The position numbers were made by a program, and so were the translations under genes. Below are positions 33,668 to 42,186 of a DNA stretch of 64,000 nucleotides, piece by piece. The DNA comes from Desulfovibrio aminophilus. GTDB taxonomy: Bacteria; Desulfobacterota; Desulfovibrionia; Desulfovibrionales; Desulfovibrionaceae. Numbering within the stretch: position 1 is the stretch's first letter; every line of letters starts with the position of its first letter. Where the stretch lies: positions 124,001 through 188,000 of the forward strand of contig NZ_JAMHGA010000038.1 in NCBI RefSeq assembly GCF_023660105.1, written 5' to 3'. The notes beneath the pieces were generated by a model, which saw only the letters and a list, made by a program, of their open reading frames with translations, was not told the DNA's origin and did no database searches.

Positions 33668-34241
33668 AATCATCAAGATGATCGTGGTCCTGTCGCTCAT
33701 CGGCACGGCCTCGGGCTTCACCCTGGCCTCGCTCAAGGAGGCCACCCGGACCCGGATCGAGGAACAGGTGCTGACCTTCGTGCAGGGGCCGGCCCTGGCC
33801 GCCGTGCTCCCCGAGCATGAGAACAACCCCATCGCCGACCGCCGCAAGATGGCCCTGCCCGACGGCTCGCAGGTCACGGTCTATCCGGCGCTCTCCGGCG
33901 GCAAGCTGGTGGCCCTGGGCATCGAGGGCCACGGCCCGGGCTACGGTGGCAACGTCGGCGTGATGGTCTCCTTCGATCCGGGCCGCGACGTGGTCCAGGC
34001 CATCGGCGTGACCACCCATTCCGAGACCCCGGGACTGGGCACCCGCGTGTTCCAGCCCGCGGTGACCGCCCGCTACAAGGACCACGCCCTGACCGGACTC
34101 GACCTCAAGAACAAGGGCGGCGACATCGACGCCGTGTCCGGGGCGACCTACTCCTCCACGGGCATGGTCATGGCCGTGCGCAAGGCCGCCGAGGCATACA
34201 CCGCAATCAAGCCGGGCGCCCTGGCCGCCTGGCCGCGCTGA
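33660..34241 (+). CDS. rnfG: Rnf complex subunit G, FMN-binding
   Basis: A 193-residue subunit with one N-terminal membrane helix (IIKMIVVLSLIGTASGFTL) and a periplasmic FMN-binding domain. DAVSGATYSS holds the flavinylation threonine, T163, to which ApbE attaches FMN by a phosphoester bond. HSETPGLGTRV is also a family motif. It would take electrons from the membrane core and exchange them with the cytochrome. The start overlaps rnfD by 8 bases. Confidence 0.95.
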   Translation: MREIIKMIVVLSLIGTASGFTLASLKEATRTRIEEQVLTFVQGPALAAVLPEHENNPIADRRKMALPDGSQVTVYPALSGGKLVALGIEGHGPGYGGNVGVMVSFDPGRDVVQAIGVTTHSETPGLGTRVFQPAVTARYKDHALTGLDLKNKGGDIDAVSGATYSSTGMVMAVRKAAEAYTAIKPGALAAWPR

Positions 34242-34254
34242 CAGGGAGGGCCGC

Positions 34255-34938
34255 ATGGGACGCGCCGTCAAGGAATTCACCAAGGGACTGTGGCGGGAAC
34301 TGCCGCCGTTCCGCATCGTGCTCGGCCTCTGTCCGACCCTGGCCGTGACCACCAGCGCCAAGAACGGCCTGGGCATGGGTTGCGCGGTGATCTTCGTGCT
34401 CGTGGTCTCCAACTTCCTGGTGGCCCTGCTGCGCAAGGTCATCCCCTCGAAGGTCCGCATCGCCTGCTTCATCCTCGTCGCGGCCACGGTGGTGGTGGCG
34501 GTGGAGCTGCTCATGCAGGCGTACACCTACCCGCTCTATCTTGAGCTCGGCATCTTCGTGCCGCTCATCGTGGTCAACTGCATCATCCTGGGCCGCGCCG
34601 AGGCCTTCGCCTCGCGCAACCCGATCTTCCTCTCGGTGTTGGACGGGCTCGGAATGGGCCTGGGCTTCACCATGTCGCTGACCTTCCTGGGCGGCCTGCG
34701 CGAGCTCATCGGAGCGGGCACCATCTTCGGCAAGATCGTGACCTGGTCGAGCTTCGAGCCCATGACCATCCTGGTCAAGGCGCCCGGCGCGTTCATCTGC
34801 CTGGGCCTCATCCTGGCCGGAATGAACGCGCTCAACCGCTGGAACGCCAAGCGCCACGAGAACGAGCCGCCGCGGGCCCTGGAGGCCGTCAGCTCGTGCT
34901 CGACCTGCGGCAGCTGCAAGTTGTGCTCCCGGGACTAG
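34255..34938 (+). CDS. rnfE: Rnf complex subunit E
   Basis: A 227-residue membrane subunit homologous to NqrD, with six helices and LGLCPTLAVTTSAKNGLGMG at the N terminus, where the conserved Cys is one of the ligands of the intramembrane iron-sulfur centre shared with RnfA. VNCIILGRAEAFASRN supplies the second. The C-terminal tail has a further cysteine cluster, CSTCGSCKLC, which is not usual for RnfE and could bind a metal in the cytoplasm. It lies in the rnfCDGEAB order. Confidence 0.95.
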   Translation: MGRAVKEFTKGLWRELPPFRIVLGLCPTLAVTTSAKNGLGMGCAVIFVLVVSNFLVALLRKVIPSKVRIACFILVAATVVVAVELLMQAYTYPLYLELGIFVPLIVVNCIILGRAEAFASRNPIFLSVLDGLGMGLGFTMSLTFLGGLRELIGAGTIFGKIVTWSSFEPMTILVKAPGAFICLGLILAGMNALNRWNAKRHENEPPRALEAVSSCSTCGSCKLCSRD

Positions 34939-34959
34939 CGGGCGCGGAGGAGACGAATC

Positions 34960-35535
34960 ATGGAATACTTCCTGCTCATCATCTCGGCGGTGTTCATCAA
35001 CAACATCGTCCTGGTGCAATACCTCGGAACCTGCCCCTTCCTCGGCACCTCCAAGTCCACGGACGTGGCCCTGGGCATGGGCGGGGCGGTGATCTTCGTC
35101 ACCGGCATGGCCGTGGCCCTGACCTGGCCGATCCAGAAGATGCTCCTGGAGCCCTACGGCCTGGACTATCTCCGCACCATCGTCTTCATCCTGGTCATCG
35201 CCTCCCTGGTGCAGTTCGTGGAAATGTTCCTGAAGAAGATGGTCCCGCCCCTGTATCGGGCCCTGGGCCTCTACCTCCCGCTCATCACCACCAACTGCGC
35301 GGTGCTCGGCTCGGCCCTGCTGGTGCAGAAGAACTCCTACGGCTTCACCAAGTCCGTGGTCTTCGGCCTGGCCACCGGCGTGGGCTTCACCCTGGCCCTG
35401 GTGATCATCTCGTCCATCCGCGAGCGGTTCGACATCTCCCCCATCCCCCACGTCTTCCGGGGAGTGCCCATCGCGCTCATCACGGCGGGTCTCATGTCGC
35501 TCGCCTTCCTGGCCTTCACCGGCATGGCTTCGTAA
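34960..35535 (+). CDS. rnfA: Rnf complex subunit A
   Basis: A 191-residue membrane subunit homologous to NqrE. FINNIVLVQYLGTCPFLGTS and PLITTNCAVLGSALL carry the inverted-topology Cys pair that, with RnfE, holds the membrane iron-sulfur centre. Six hydrophobic helices are evident. It is 21 bases downstream of rnfE and 10 bases upstream of rnfB. Confidence 0.96.
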   Translation: MEYFLLIISAVFINNIVLVQYLGTCPFLGTSKSTDVALGMGGAVIFVTGMAVALTWPIQKMLLEPYGLDYLRTIVFILVIASLVQFVEMFLKKMVPPLYRALGLYLPLITTNCAVLGSALLVQKNSYGFTKSVVFGLATGVGFTLALVIISSIRERFDISPIPHVFRGVPIALITAGLMSLAFLAFTGMAS

Positions 35536-35545
35536 GGGAGTAATC

Positions 35546-37678
35546 ATGGTCACCACTTCGGTTCTGGTCGTGTTCGGTCTCAGTCTGGCGGCGGCCCTGC
35601 TCCTGGCCGCGGCCTCCAAGATATTCTCGGTCAAGGAAGACCCGCGCGTGGCCGAGGTCGAGGGCGTGATGCCCGGGGCCAACTGCGGCGGCTGCGGCTA
35701 TCCCGGCTGCTCAGCGGCGGCCGCCGCCGTGGTGGCGGGCGAGGCCCCGCCCGAGGTCTGCGTGGCGGGCGGCATGGACGTGGCCGAGGCCATCGCCAAG
35801 GTCATGGGTCTGGCCGTGGCCTACAAGGAGCCCAAGGTCGCCTCGCTCATCTGCTCCGGCGGCGACCGGGCGCGCCAGATGTTCGCCTACGAGGGCGTGC
35901 GCGACTGCCGCGCCGAGGCCATGCTCTACGGCGGCGAGAAGACCTGCGGCATGGGCTGCATCGGCATGGGCTCCTGCGTCCGGGCCTGCCCCTTCGGGGC
36001 CGTGCGCCTCGGCGAGGAAGGCCTGCCCATCGTGAACAAGGCGCTCTGCCGTTCCTGCGGCAAATGCGCCGAGGTCTGCCCCACCGGAGCCATCCGCATC
36101 ACGAGCTTCTCGGCCAGCCTGCTGCACGTGAACAAGCTCGACGACTGCCTGGCCCCCTGCATGCAGAAGTGCCCGGTGCAGCTCGACGTGCGGACCTTCA
36201 TCCAACAGATCAAGAGCGGCGACTACCGGGCCGCCCTGCTGACGCTCAAGAACCGCAACCCGCTGCCGGCCATCGTGGGCCGCGTCTGCCCCCACCCCTG
36301 CGAAGACATCTGCCGCCGCAAGCTGGTGGACGAGGGCGTGGCCATCAACACCTTGGAGCGGTTCGTGTCCGACTGGGAGATGCACTCCGGCCAGCGCGTG
36401 CCCATCCACTGCGGCCCGGACACCGGGATCAAGATCGCCATCGTGGGCGGCGGCCCCTCGGGCCTGTCCTGCGCCTACTTCCTGCGCCGCCTGGGCCACC
36501 ACCCGGTGATCTTCGAATCCCGGGCCGAGGCGGGCGGCCTGCTGCGCTACGCCGTGCCGGAGTTCCGCCTGCCCCGCCACGTGGTGGACTGGGAGGTCCA
36601 GGGCATCCTGGACCTGGGCGTGGAGTTGCGCACCTACATGACCCTGGGCCGCGAGTTCACGCTCCAGGATTTGGAGGACCAAGACTTCAAGGCCGTGTTC
36701 CTGGCCACCGGCGCCTGGACCACCCCGCTCCTGGACATCCCCGGCGCGGACGCCCGCAACATCCAGGGCGGCGTGGAGTTCCTCACCGGCATCGGCTCGC
36801 TCTGGTCCTCGCTGCGCAACCAGAGCGTGGTCATCATCGGCGATACGAACACGGCCCTGGACTGCGCCCGCGCCGTGGCCCGCATGGGCGCGCGCCGCAC
36901 CGTGGTCCTCTCACCGAACATCCAGCGCAAGATGGCCGCCAACAAGGAAGAGGTCGAGCGGGCCAAGGAGATCGGGGCCGAGGTGCTCTTCCAGACCCTG
37001 CCCGTGTCCATCGTCACCGACGGCTCGGGCCGAGGCACCAAGGTCTGGTTCCAACGCTGCCGCTACAAGGACCAGGAAAAGGCCGCCGGCGACATCATCC
37101 CCCTGCCGGACACCGACGAGATCATCGAGGACGTGGACCTCATCATCGCGGCCACGGACCGCAAGCCCGACCTGACCCCCTACGGCGAGGCCAGCGGATT
37201 GGAGGGTCTGAAACGCAGCCGCTCCGGCACCCTGGAAGGCGACGACACGACCATGGGGACCAACCTGCCGAACGTCTTCGTGGGCGGCGAGCTGCGCCGG
37301 GGCCGCTCCATCGTGATGGAGGCCGTGACCGACGGCCGCCGGGCCGCCCGCTCCATCCATCTCTTCGTGACCAGCGGCGATGTGGCCCGCCCGGTGGAAC
37401 CCCAGGTCCGCGTCATCCCCGAGAGCATCCTCAAGGACATGCGCGTGAAATACACCATCCCCCGCGTCATCGCCCCGGAAATCCCCGTGGACATGCGGCG
37501 GCAGCACTTCACCATGGAGGTGCGCCGGGGCATCCAGGAGCGCGAGGCGATCAAGGAGTCCAGCCGCTGCCTGCGCTGCGGCCTGACCTGCTATGACGCC
37601 GAGGCCGGATTCGAATTCGCCGGAGACCGGGACGTGAAGCCCCATCCCGGCTCCCGCAAGGAGCAAGGCAATGCCTGA
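35546..37678 (+). CDS. rnfB: Rnf subunit B fused to a GltD-like FAD/NAD(P) oxidoreductase
   Basis: A 710-residue fusion. Residues 1-30 are a membrane helix and residues 40-75 hold the RnfB [4Fe-4S] motif (C47, C50, C55, C72). Residues about 128-190 form a 2[4Fe-4S] ferredoxin (CGMGCIGMGSC and CRSCGKCAEVCP). From about residue 195 the protein becomes like the small subunit of glutamate synthase: a cysteine domain (CLAPCMQKCP, CPHPCEDICRRK), an FAD loop (AIVGGGPSGLSCAYFLR) and a second nucleotide-binding region (VVIIGDTNTALDCARAVARM). Ordinary RnfB proteins end after the ferredoxins. The extra flavin module may bring NAD(P)H to the complex. Its end overlaps apbE by 8 bases. Confidence 0.93.
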   Translation: MVTTSVLVVFGLSLAAALLLAAASKIFSVKEDPRVAEVEGVMPGANCGGCGYPGCSAAAAAVVAGEAPPEVCVAGGMDVAEAIAKVMGLAVAYKEPKVASLICSGGDRARQMFAYEGVRDCRAEAMLYGGEKTCGMGCIGMGSCVRACPFGAVRLGEEGLPIVNKALCRSCGKCAEVCPTGAIRITSFSASLLHVNKLDDCLAPCMQKCPVQLDVRTFIQQIKSGDYRAALLTLKNRNPLPAIVGRVCPHPCEDICRRKLVDEGVAINTLERFVSDWEMHSGQRVPIHCGPDTGIKIAIVGGGPSGLSCAYFLRRLGHHPVIFESRAEAGGLLRYAVPEFRLPRHVVDWEVQGILDLGVELRTYMTLGREFTLQDLEDQDFKAVFLATGAWTTPLLDIPGADARNIQGGVEFLTGIGSLWSSLRNQSVVIIGDTNTALDCARAVARMGARRTVVLSPNIQRKMAANKEEVERAKEIGAEVLFQTLPVSIVTDGSGRGTKVWFQRCRYKDQEKAAGDIIPLPDTDEIIEDVDLIIAATDRKPDLTPYGEASGLEGLKRSRSGTLEGDDTTMGTNLPNVFVGGELRRGRSIVMEAVTDGRRAARSIHLFVTSGDVARPVEPQVRVIPESILKDMRVKYTIPRVIAPEIPVDMRRQHFTMEVRRGIQEREAIKESSRCLRCGLTCYDAEAGFEFAGDRDVKPHPGSRKEQGNA

Positions 37679-38705
37679 CGCCATCCTCACCCGCCGTCAG
37701 TTCCTCCGCGCCGGAGGCCTCCTGGGCCTGGGCCTGACCCTGGCCCCGACCCTGGCCGCGGCCGAAATCGCCGCAACCGAACGCCTGCGCGTGGAGCGGA
37801 CCCGTTTTCTCATGGGCACCTTCGTGACCATGACCGTCGTGAACCCATCGCAGGACCGGGCCGAAGAGGCCATCGAGGCGGCCTTCGCCGAGATGGAGCG
37901 CCTCCGCGGCATCCTGGATCGCCACCGCGACGACACCCCCCTGTCCCACCTGAACCGGCATGGATCGCTCCGGGACGCCCCCCCGGAGCTGTCGTTCCTG
38001 GTGGAACGGGCGTTGCGGACGCGCGACGTCGCCCAGGGAGCATTCGACCCTACGGTGCTCCCGCTGGTGACCCTGCTCAAGGACCGGGCCGGCCGAGCCC
38101 CCGGCGATCCCGGTCCCTCCCGCGCCGAAATCCGCGAGGTCCTCGATCTCGTGGACGCCGGGGCGGTCGGTCTCGATTCCGGGACCGTTCGCCTCGGCCG
38201 GCAGGGCATGAGCCTGACCCTGGACGGCATCGCCAAGGGCTACATCGTGGACCGCGCTTCGGAGACCCTGCGGCGCTTCGGCGCGGCGGATCATCTCGTC
38301 AACGCCGGCGGCGACATCCGGGCCTCCGGCGGGCCGAAGCCCGGCCGCCCCTGGAGCGTGGCCGTGGAGGATCCCGAGCGGCGCGGCCGCTACCCCTCGG
38401 TCATCCTCCTGCGCGAGGGTGCGGTGGCCACCTCGGGCAGCTACGAGGCTCCCATCGGCCCCTCCGGCAAGCTCCACCACATCGTGGACCCGCGCACCGG
38501 CGGCTGTCCCCGACAGATCACCAGCGTCTCCGTGGCCGCCCCCTCGGCCATGGAGGCCGACGCCCTGGCCACGGCCCTCTTCGTCCTGCCCCCGGGACAG
38601 GCCCTGGCCACGGCGGACGCCCTCCCCGGGCGGGCCTGCCTCCTGATCTCCTCCTCGGGAGCTCAGGCCCGTTCTCGGGATTGGGCCGCCTTTGAGAAGG
38701 CCTGA
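37671..38705 (+). CDS. apbE: FAD:protein FMN transferase (ApbE), Tat-exported
   Basis: Attaches FMN to threonines of RnfG/RnfD-type proteins outside the membrane. The 344-residue protein has a twin-arginine signal, LTRRQFLRAGG, so it is exported folded. FLMGTFVTMTV, QGAFDPTVLPLV, DGIAKGYIVDRA and NAGGDIRASG are ApbE family motifs, and the Mg-binding aspartates lie in the C-terminal part. It is the last gene of the operon and is followed by a terminator. It is sometimes named rnfF in Desulfovibrio. Confidence 0.95.
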   Translation: MPDAILTRRQFLRAGGLLGLGLTLAPTLAAAEIAATERLRVERTRFLMGTFVTMTVVNPSQDRAEEAIEAAFAEMERLRGILDRHRDDTPLSHLNRHGSLRDAPPELSFLVERALRTRDVAQGAFDPTVLPLVTLLKDRAGRAPGDPGPSRAEIREVLDLVDAGAVGLDSGTVRLGRQGMSLTLDGIAKGYIVDRASETLRRFGAADHLVNAGGDIRASGGPKPGRPWSVAVEDPERRGRYPSVILLREGAVATSGSYEAPIGPSGKLHHIVDPRTGGCPRQITSVSVAAPSAMEADALATALFVLPPGQALATADALPGRACLLISSSGAQARSRDWAAFEKA

Positions 38706-38747
38706 CGGCGGGCGAAACATCCCGCCGCCACGGCCCGACCATGCCCT

Positions 38748-38800
38748 GAGGCCGGCTCCCGCGCGATGCGCAAGCGTCGCCGGAGCCGGCCTCGCCTTTT
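38748..38800 (+). terminator. terminator of the Rnf operon
   Basis: GAGGCCGGCTCC and its exact complement form a 12-bp stem around a 22-base loop, followed by GCCTTTTCCC. It lies about 40 bases after apbE. Confidence 0.75.
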
Positions 38801-38837
38801 CCCGCTCCGAGAAGCCGTCTTCCGCGCGGGACCCGCG

Positions 38838-38867
38838 TTGACACCTCCCTCCCTTTGCGCCTAATTC
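38838..38867 (+). promoter_or_regulatory. candidate promoter giving a leaderless transcript
   Basis: A consensus -35, TTGACA, is followed 17-18 bases later by a weak -10 (CTAATTC). A start 6-10 bases further falls at or next to the ATG at 38877. No Shine-Dalgarno precedes that ATG. Confidence 0.45.
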
Positions 38868-38876
38868 CAGTGTGTC

Positions 38877-40850
38877 ATGGCCCAACTCTTCAGGACCAAG
38901 CGGCTTTTCAAGTCGCCCTACTTCCCTGGCATCCTCCGCGCCGTGTCCGTGGCCCTGCTGGCGTTGGGCGTCTATTACCTTCTGGAAGGGCCGCAGAACC
39001 CCACGGAAAACCCGAGCCACGTGCTCATGTGGCTCTTCTGGTGGCCCCTGTTCATCGTCCAGTACCTGCTCCTGGGCCGTTTCTGGTGCGCGGTCTGCCC
39101 CTTCGGCTGCCTGGGCGACGGGCTGCGCGCGAGCTGCGGCCTGAACCTGCCCGTGCCCAACTGGATCAAGAAATACGGCCCGCTCATCATCGGCTTCTGC
39201 CTGCTGCTCATCGTCTGGGCCGAGGAGGCCTTCGTCATTCCCTCCGATCCGAAGGCCACGGCCATCCTGCTTCTGGTCGTGATCGGCTGCGTGCTGGCGG
39301 CCTCGGCGGTGTTCGAGCGCCGGGCCTGGTGCCGCTACATGTGTCCCCTGGGCGGCATGGGCGTGGCCTACGCCCGGGTCGGCATGCTCCAAATCCGAGG
39401 CAACCCGGACAAGTGCCGCACGTGCAACGCCGCCATCTGCTACTACGGCAACAGCCAGGTGGCGGGCTGCCCGATGAACGAATTCCCGCGCATCAAGGAG
39501 ACCAACGCCTACTGCATCTTCTGCGGCAACTGCGTGAAGTCCTGCCCCAAGGACTCGGCCAAGGTGGAGCTCCGGCTGCCCTCCCGCGAGCTCTGGCTCC
39601 TCCGCAAGCCCGGGCTCATGGAGGCGATCCTCTCCGTGCTCCTGGGCGGAATCATCTCGGCCACCCAGTTCCAGCACGCCTTCCCCGAGGTGATCGACCT
39701 GCTCACCCGGCACTTCGGCTTCCGCACCGGCTTCACCTTCTTCTTCCTGGCCTGGCAGTTCCTCTTCCTCGCGGGTCTGGCCCTGGCCAGCCAGGCGGCC
39801 ACCCTGCTCAACGGCGTGTCCGTGAAGATGAACTTCTCGGTCTTCAGCTACGCCATCATCCCGCTCATCCTGGGCGCGCACCTGGCCCAGGGCCTGCACC
39901 TCTTCGCCCGGGGCAGCGCGGTGCTGCAATGGATGGCGAAGCAGCGCTACGGCCTGGACCTGCCCCTGGGCATGTCCCCCGACGCCACGCTCCTGCATGT
40001 GGTCCAATATCTCTCGCTGGTCATCGGCCTGTCCCTCTCCCTGGCCGCCGTGCGCTACGCCGCGGGGACGTTCTTCAGCCGCCAGCACAAGATCTGGGCC
40101 TCCATCGCGCCCTTCGCCGCCACCTTCATCGTCCTCTTCGGGGTCTTCGCCTGGATTCTGAGCCGTTCCCCCCGGGAGAACCTCGCCCCGCTGCCCAGCG
40201 ACATGGAGGTCGGCGCGCCGGGCCTGGAGCCGCTCTGGTGGTTCCTCGGCTTCACGGTCGTGGTCATCGTCGCGGCGCGCCTCTGCGAACCTCTGATCCG
40301 CCGCCGCCAAGCCAAACGCCCGGGCCAGGCCGAGCCGGCCAGGAAGCTGAGCCTGGTGGTCAAGAACGAGGCCAGCGAGATCGTCACCGCCGAGCGCGCC
40401 CTCACCCGCCTGGCCCAGGCGGCGGGCATCGGGGTGAAGCCCATCTTCGACGCCTGCACGGCCCTGGAAGAGCTCATGACCTACGCCCTGCTGCGTCACC
40501 TGGAGCATGAGAACGACCAGCGGGCGGCGGTGGAGTCGTATGGCACGCGGGCCCTGGCCCGCCTGCTCGACGGCCGCCGCCCGGAGCTGGAGCTGGCCTT
40601 CACGGTGCTGCCCCAGGCCATCATCATCGAGATGGCCGAGGATGGCCCACCGGACGACCCCCTGGCCTCCCTGGGGCCCGACACGGAGGAGGCCCTGACC
40701 ACGGGCTCCCGCGCGGACCGGCAAATATACCGGCTCCGCAGATACATGTCCGCCCTGAGCTACGACCGCCGCAACGGCAAGAACGTGCTCACCGTCGTCT
40801 GCAACTTCGAGAACGGCGAAGACCCCAAGAATCTGTCCCGCCTCCGCTGA
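38877..40850 (+). CDS. NapH-like Fe-S membrane protein fused to an anti-sigma-kinase-like domain
   Basis: A 657-residue fusion. Residues 1-480 form a polytopic protein with NapH/CcoG-type cysteine motifs (CAVCPFGCLGDG, CRYMCPLGGMG) and a ferredoxin part (CRTCNAAIC, CIFCGNCVKSCP), between at least ten hydrophobic helices. Residues about 490-657 resemble the RsbW/HATPase_c_2 domain of anti-sigma kinases: SLVVKNEASEIVTAERAL at the start, FDACTALEELMTYALLRH at the N-box, EDGPPDDPLASL at the G1 box and NGKNVLTVV at the end. The N-box Asn is replaced by Tyr and the G2 glycines are missing, so kinase activity is doubtful. It may pass a redox signal to a partner-switching system. Confidence 0.85.
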   Translation: MAQLFRTKRLFKSPYFPGILRAVSVALLALGVYYLLEGPQNPTENPSHVLMWLFWWPLFIVQYLLLGRFWCAVCPFGCLGDGLRASCGLNLPVPNWIKKYGPLIIGFCLLLIVWAEEAFVIPSDPKATAILLLVVIGCVLAASAVFERRAWCRYMCPLGGMGVAYARVGMLQIRGNPDKCRTCNAAICYYGNSQVAGCPMNEFPRIKETNAYCIFCGNCVKSCPKDSAKVELRLPSRELWLLRKPGLMEAILSVLLGGIISATQFQHAFPEVIDLLTRHFGFRTGFTFFFLAWQFLFLAGLALASQAATLLNGVSVKMNFSVFSYAIIPLILGAHLAQGLHLFARGSAVLQWMAKQRYGLDLPLGMSPDATLLHVVQYLSLVIGLSLSLAAVRYAAGTFFSRQHKIWASIAPFAATFIVLFGVFAWILSRSPRENLAPLPSDMEVGAPGLEPLWWFLGFTVVVIVAARLCEPLIRRRQAKRPGQAEPARKLSLVVKNEASEIVTAERALTRLAQAAGIGVKPIFDACTALEELMTYALLRHLEHENDQRAAVESYGTRALARLLDGRRPELELAFTVLPQAIIIEMAEDGPPDDPLASLGPDTEEALTTGSRADRQIYRLRRYMSALSYDRRNGKNVLTVVCNFENGEDPKNLSRLR

Positions 40851-41069
40851 CCCGCGGTGTCCCCTGCCCACCCCTCCCAATGCGGATGCTCACACACGTT
40901 TCCGGCTTCATTATGCTCTGTTTAACACATTGAAATGACAGCAGGATCGACTCTTTTGGTTTGACTCTTATGTCGAGCCTGGCGTAAGAAAAAGTCACGG
41001 AATATCCGCTGTCCGTGCCGCCATCGATTCCCTGGCCGGGCAAGCGGAACATCCTGGAGGAGCAGCGTC

Positions 41070-42110
41070 ATGCGCCCCACAAAGGGCATGAAGACGATCC
41101 CGGTCCAGGAAGCAGTGGGCACCGTACTGGGCCACGACATCACCCGCATCGTTCCGGGCCAGTGCAAGGGTCCGGCCTTCCGCAAGGGCCATGTCATCCG
41201 GCAGGAGGACATCCTCGGCCTGCTGCGGATCGGCAAGGAAAACCTCTATGTCTTCGACCTCCAGCAGGGCTTCGTCCACGAGGACGAGGCCGCGCGCCGC
41301 GTGGCCGCCGCGGCCACGGGCCCCGGCATCCGGCTGTCCGAGCCCTCCGAGGGCAAGATCACCCTCACGGCCGCCCATGACGGCCTGCTGGCGGTGGACG
41401 TCTCGGCCCTGAACGAATTGAACGCCGTGGACGACATGGTCTTCGCCACCCTGCACGGCAACCAGACCGTGCGCGCGGGCCAGGCCGTGGCCGGAACCCG
41501 GGTGGTGCCCCTGGTGATCGAGGAGGAAAAGCTCAAACGCGCCGAGGCCGTCTGCGCCCGGGGCGCGGTCATCCAGGTGAAGCCTTTCCGCTGCCTGCGC
41601 GTGGGCATGGTGACCACGGGCAGCGAGGTCTACCACGGCCGCATCCAGGACGGCTTCGGCCCGGTGGTGCGCAAGAAGTTCAGCGACCTGGGCAGCGAGG
41701 TCGTCCGCCAGATCCTGGTTTCCGACGACGAGGCCATGACCGCCGGGGCCATCCGGGAGCTGCTCGACGAGGGCGCGGAGATGATCGTGGTCACCGGCGG
41801 CATGTCCGTGGACCCCGACGACCGCACGCCCTCGGCCATCCGCTCCGCCGGAGCCCGGGTCGTCACCTACGGCGCGCCGGTGCTGCCCGGAGCCATGTTC
41901 CTGCTGGCCTTCATCGGCGAGGCGCCGGTGCTCGGCCTGCCGGGCTGCGTCATGTACCACAAGGCCAGCATCTTCGACCTCATCGTGCCCCGGCTGCTGG
42001 CCGGAGACACCGTGACCAAACAGGACATCGTGGCCCTGGGCCACGGCGGCTTCTGCTCCGGCTGCGCGCAGTGCCGCTATCCCATCTGCCCATTCGGCAA
42101 GGGCCGCTGA
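41070..42110 (+). CDS. MoeA/MogA-like molybdopterin-binding protein
   Basis: A 346-residue protein with a molybdopterin-binding (MoCF) domain in its C-terminal half: VGMVTTGSEVYHGRIQDG, VTGGMSVDPDDRTPSAIR and VLGLPGCVMYHKASIFD match that fold. The first 170 residues resemble the MoeA N-terminal region. The tail has a cysteine motif, CSGCAQCRYPICPFGKGR, not found in ordinary MoeA. It stands directly before the aldehyde oxidoreductase gene and probably serves metal insertion or delivery of molybdopterin cytosine dinucleotide to it. The ATG follows GGAGGAG. Confidence 0.88.
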   Translation: MRPTKGMKTIPVQEAVGTVLGHDITRIVPGQCKGPAFRKGHVIRQEDILGLLRIGKENLYVFDLQQGFVHEDEAARRVAAAATGPGIRLSEPSEGKITLTAAHDGLLAVDVSALNELNAVDDMVFATLHGNQTVRAGQAVAGTRVVPLVIEEEKLKRAEAVCARGAVIQVKPFRCLRVGMVTTGSEVYHGRIQDGFGPVVRKKFSDLGSEVVRQILVSDDEAMTAGAIRELLDEGAEMIVVTGGMSVDPDDRTPSAIRSAGARVVTYGAPVLPGAMFLLAFIGEAPVLGLPGCVMYHKASIFDLIVPRLLAGDTVTKQDIVALGHGGFCSGCAQCRYPICPFGKGR

Positions 42111-42186
42111 CCGCCGGGGTGGCGGGGCGTTCCGAGCCGCGGACGAGAAAAACGCCAAAGACCTTCAAACGGCAAGGAGGCAGCGA

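Noticed and set aside
37551-40880. A very long open frame on the minus strand opposite rnfB-apbE and the NapH-like gene
   Set aside because: It mirrors well-supported plus-strand genes, shows no family motif and is rich in residues typical of antisense reading of high-GC codons.
40851-41069. Riboswitch (molybdenum cofactor type) before the MoeA-like gene
   Set aside because: The 219-base gap has no extended paired structure that I could find by eye. A weak TTGACT at 40961 with TAAGAA 18 bases later is the only promoter-like feature.
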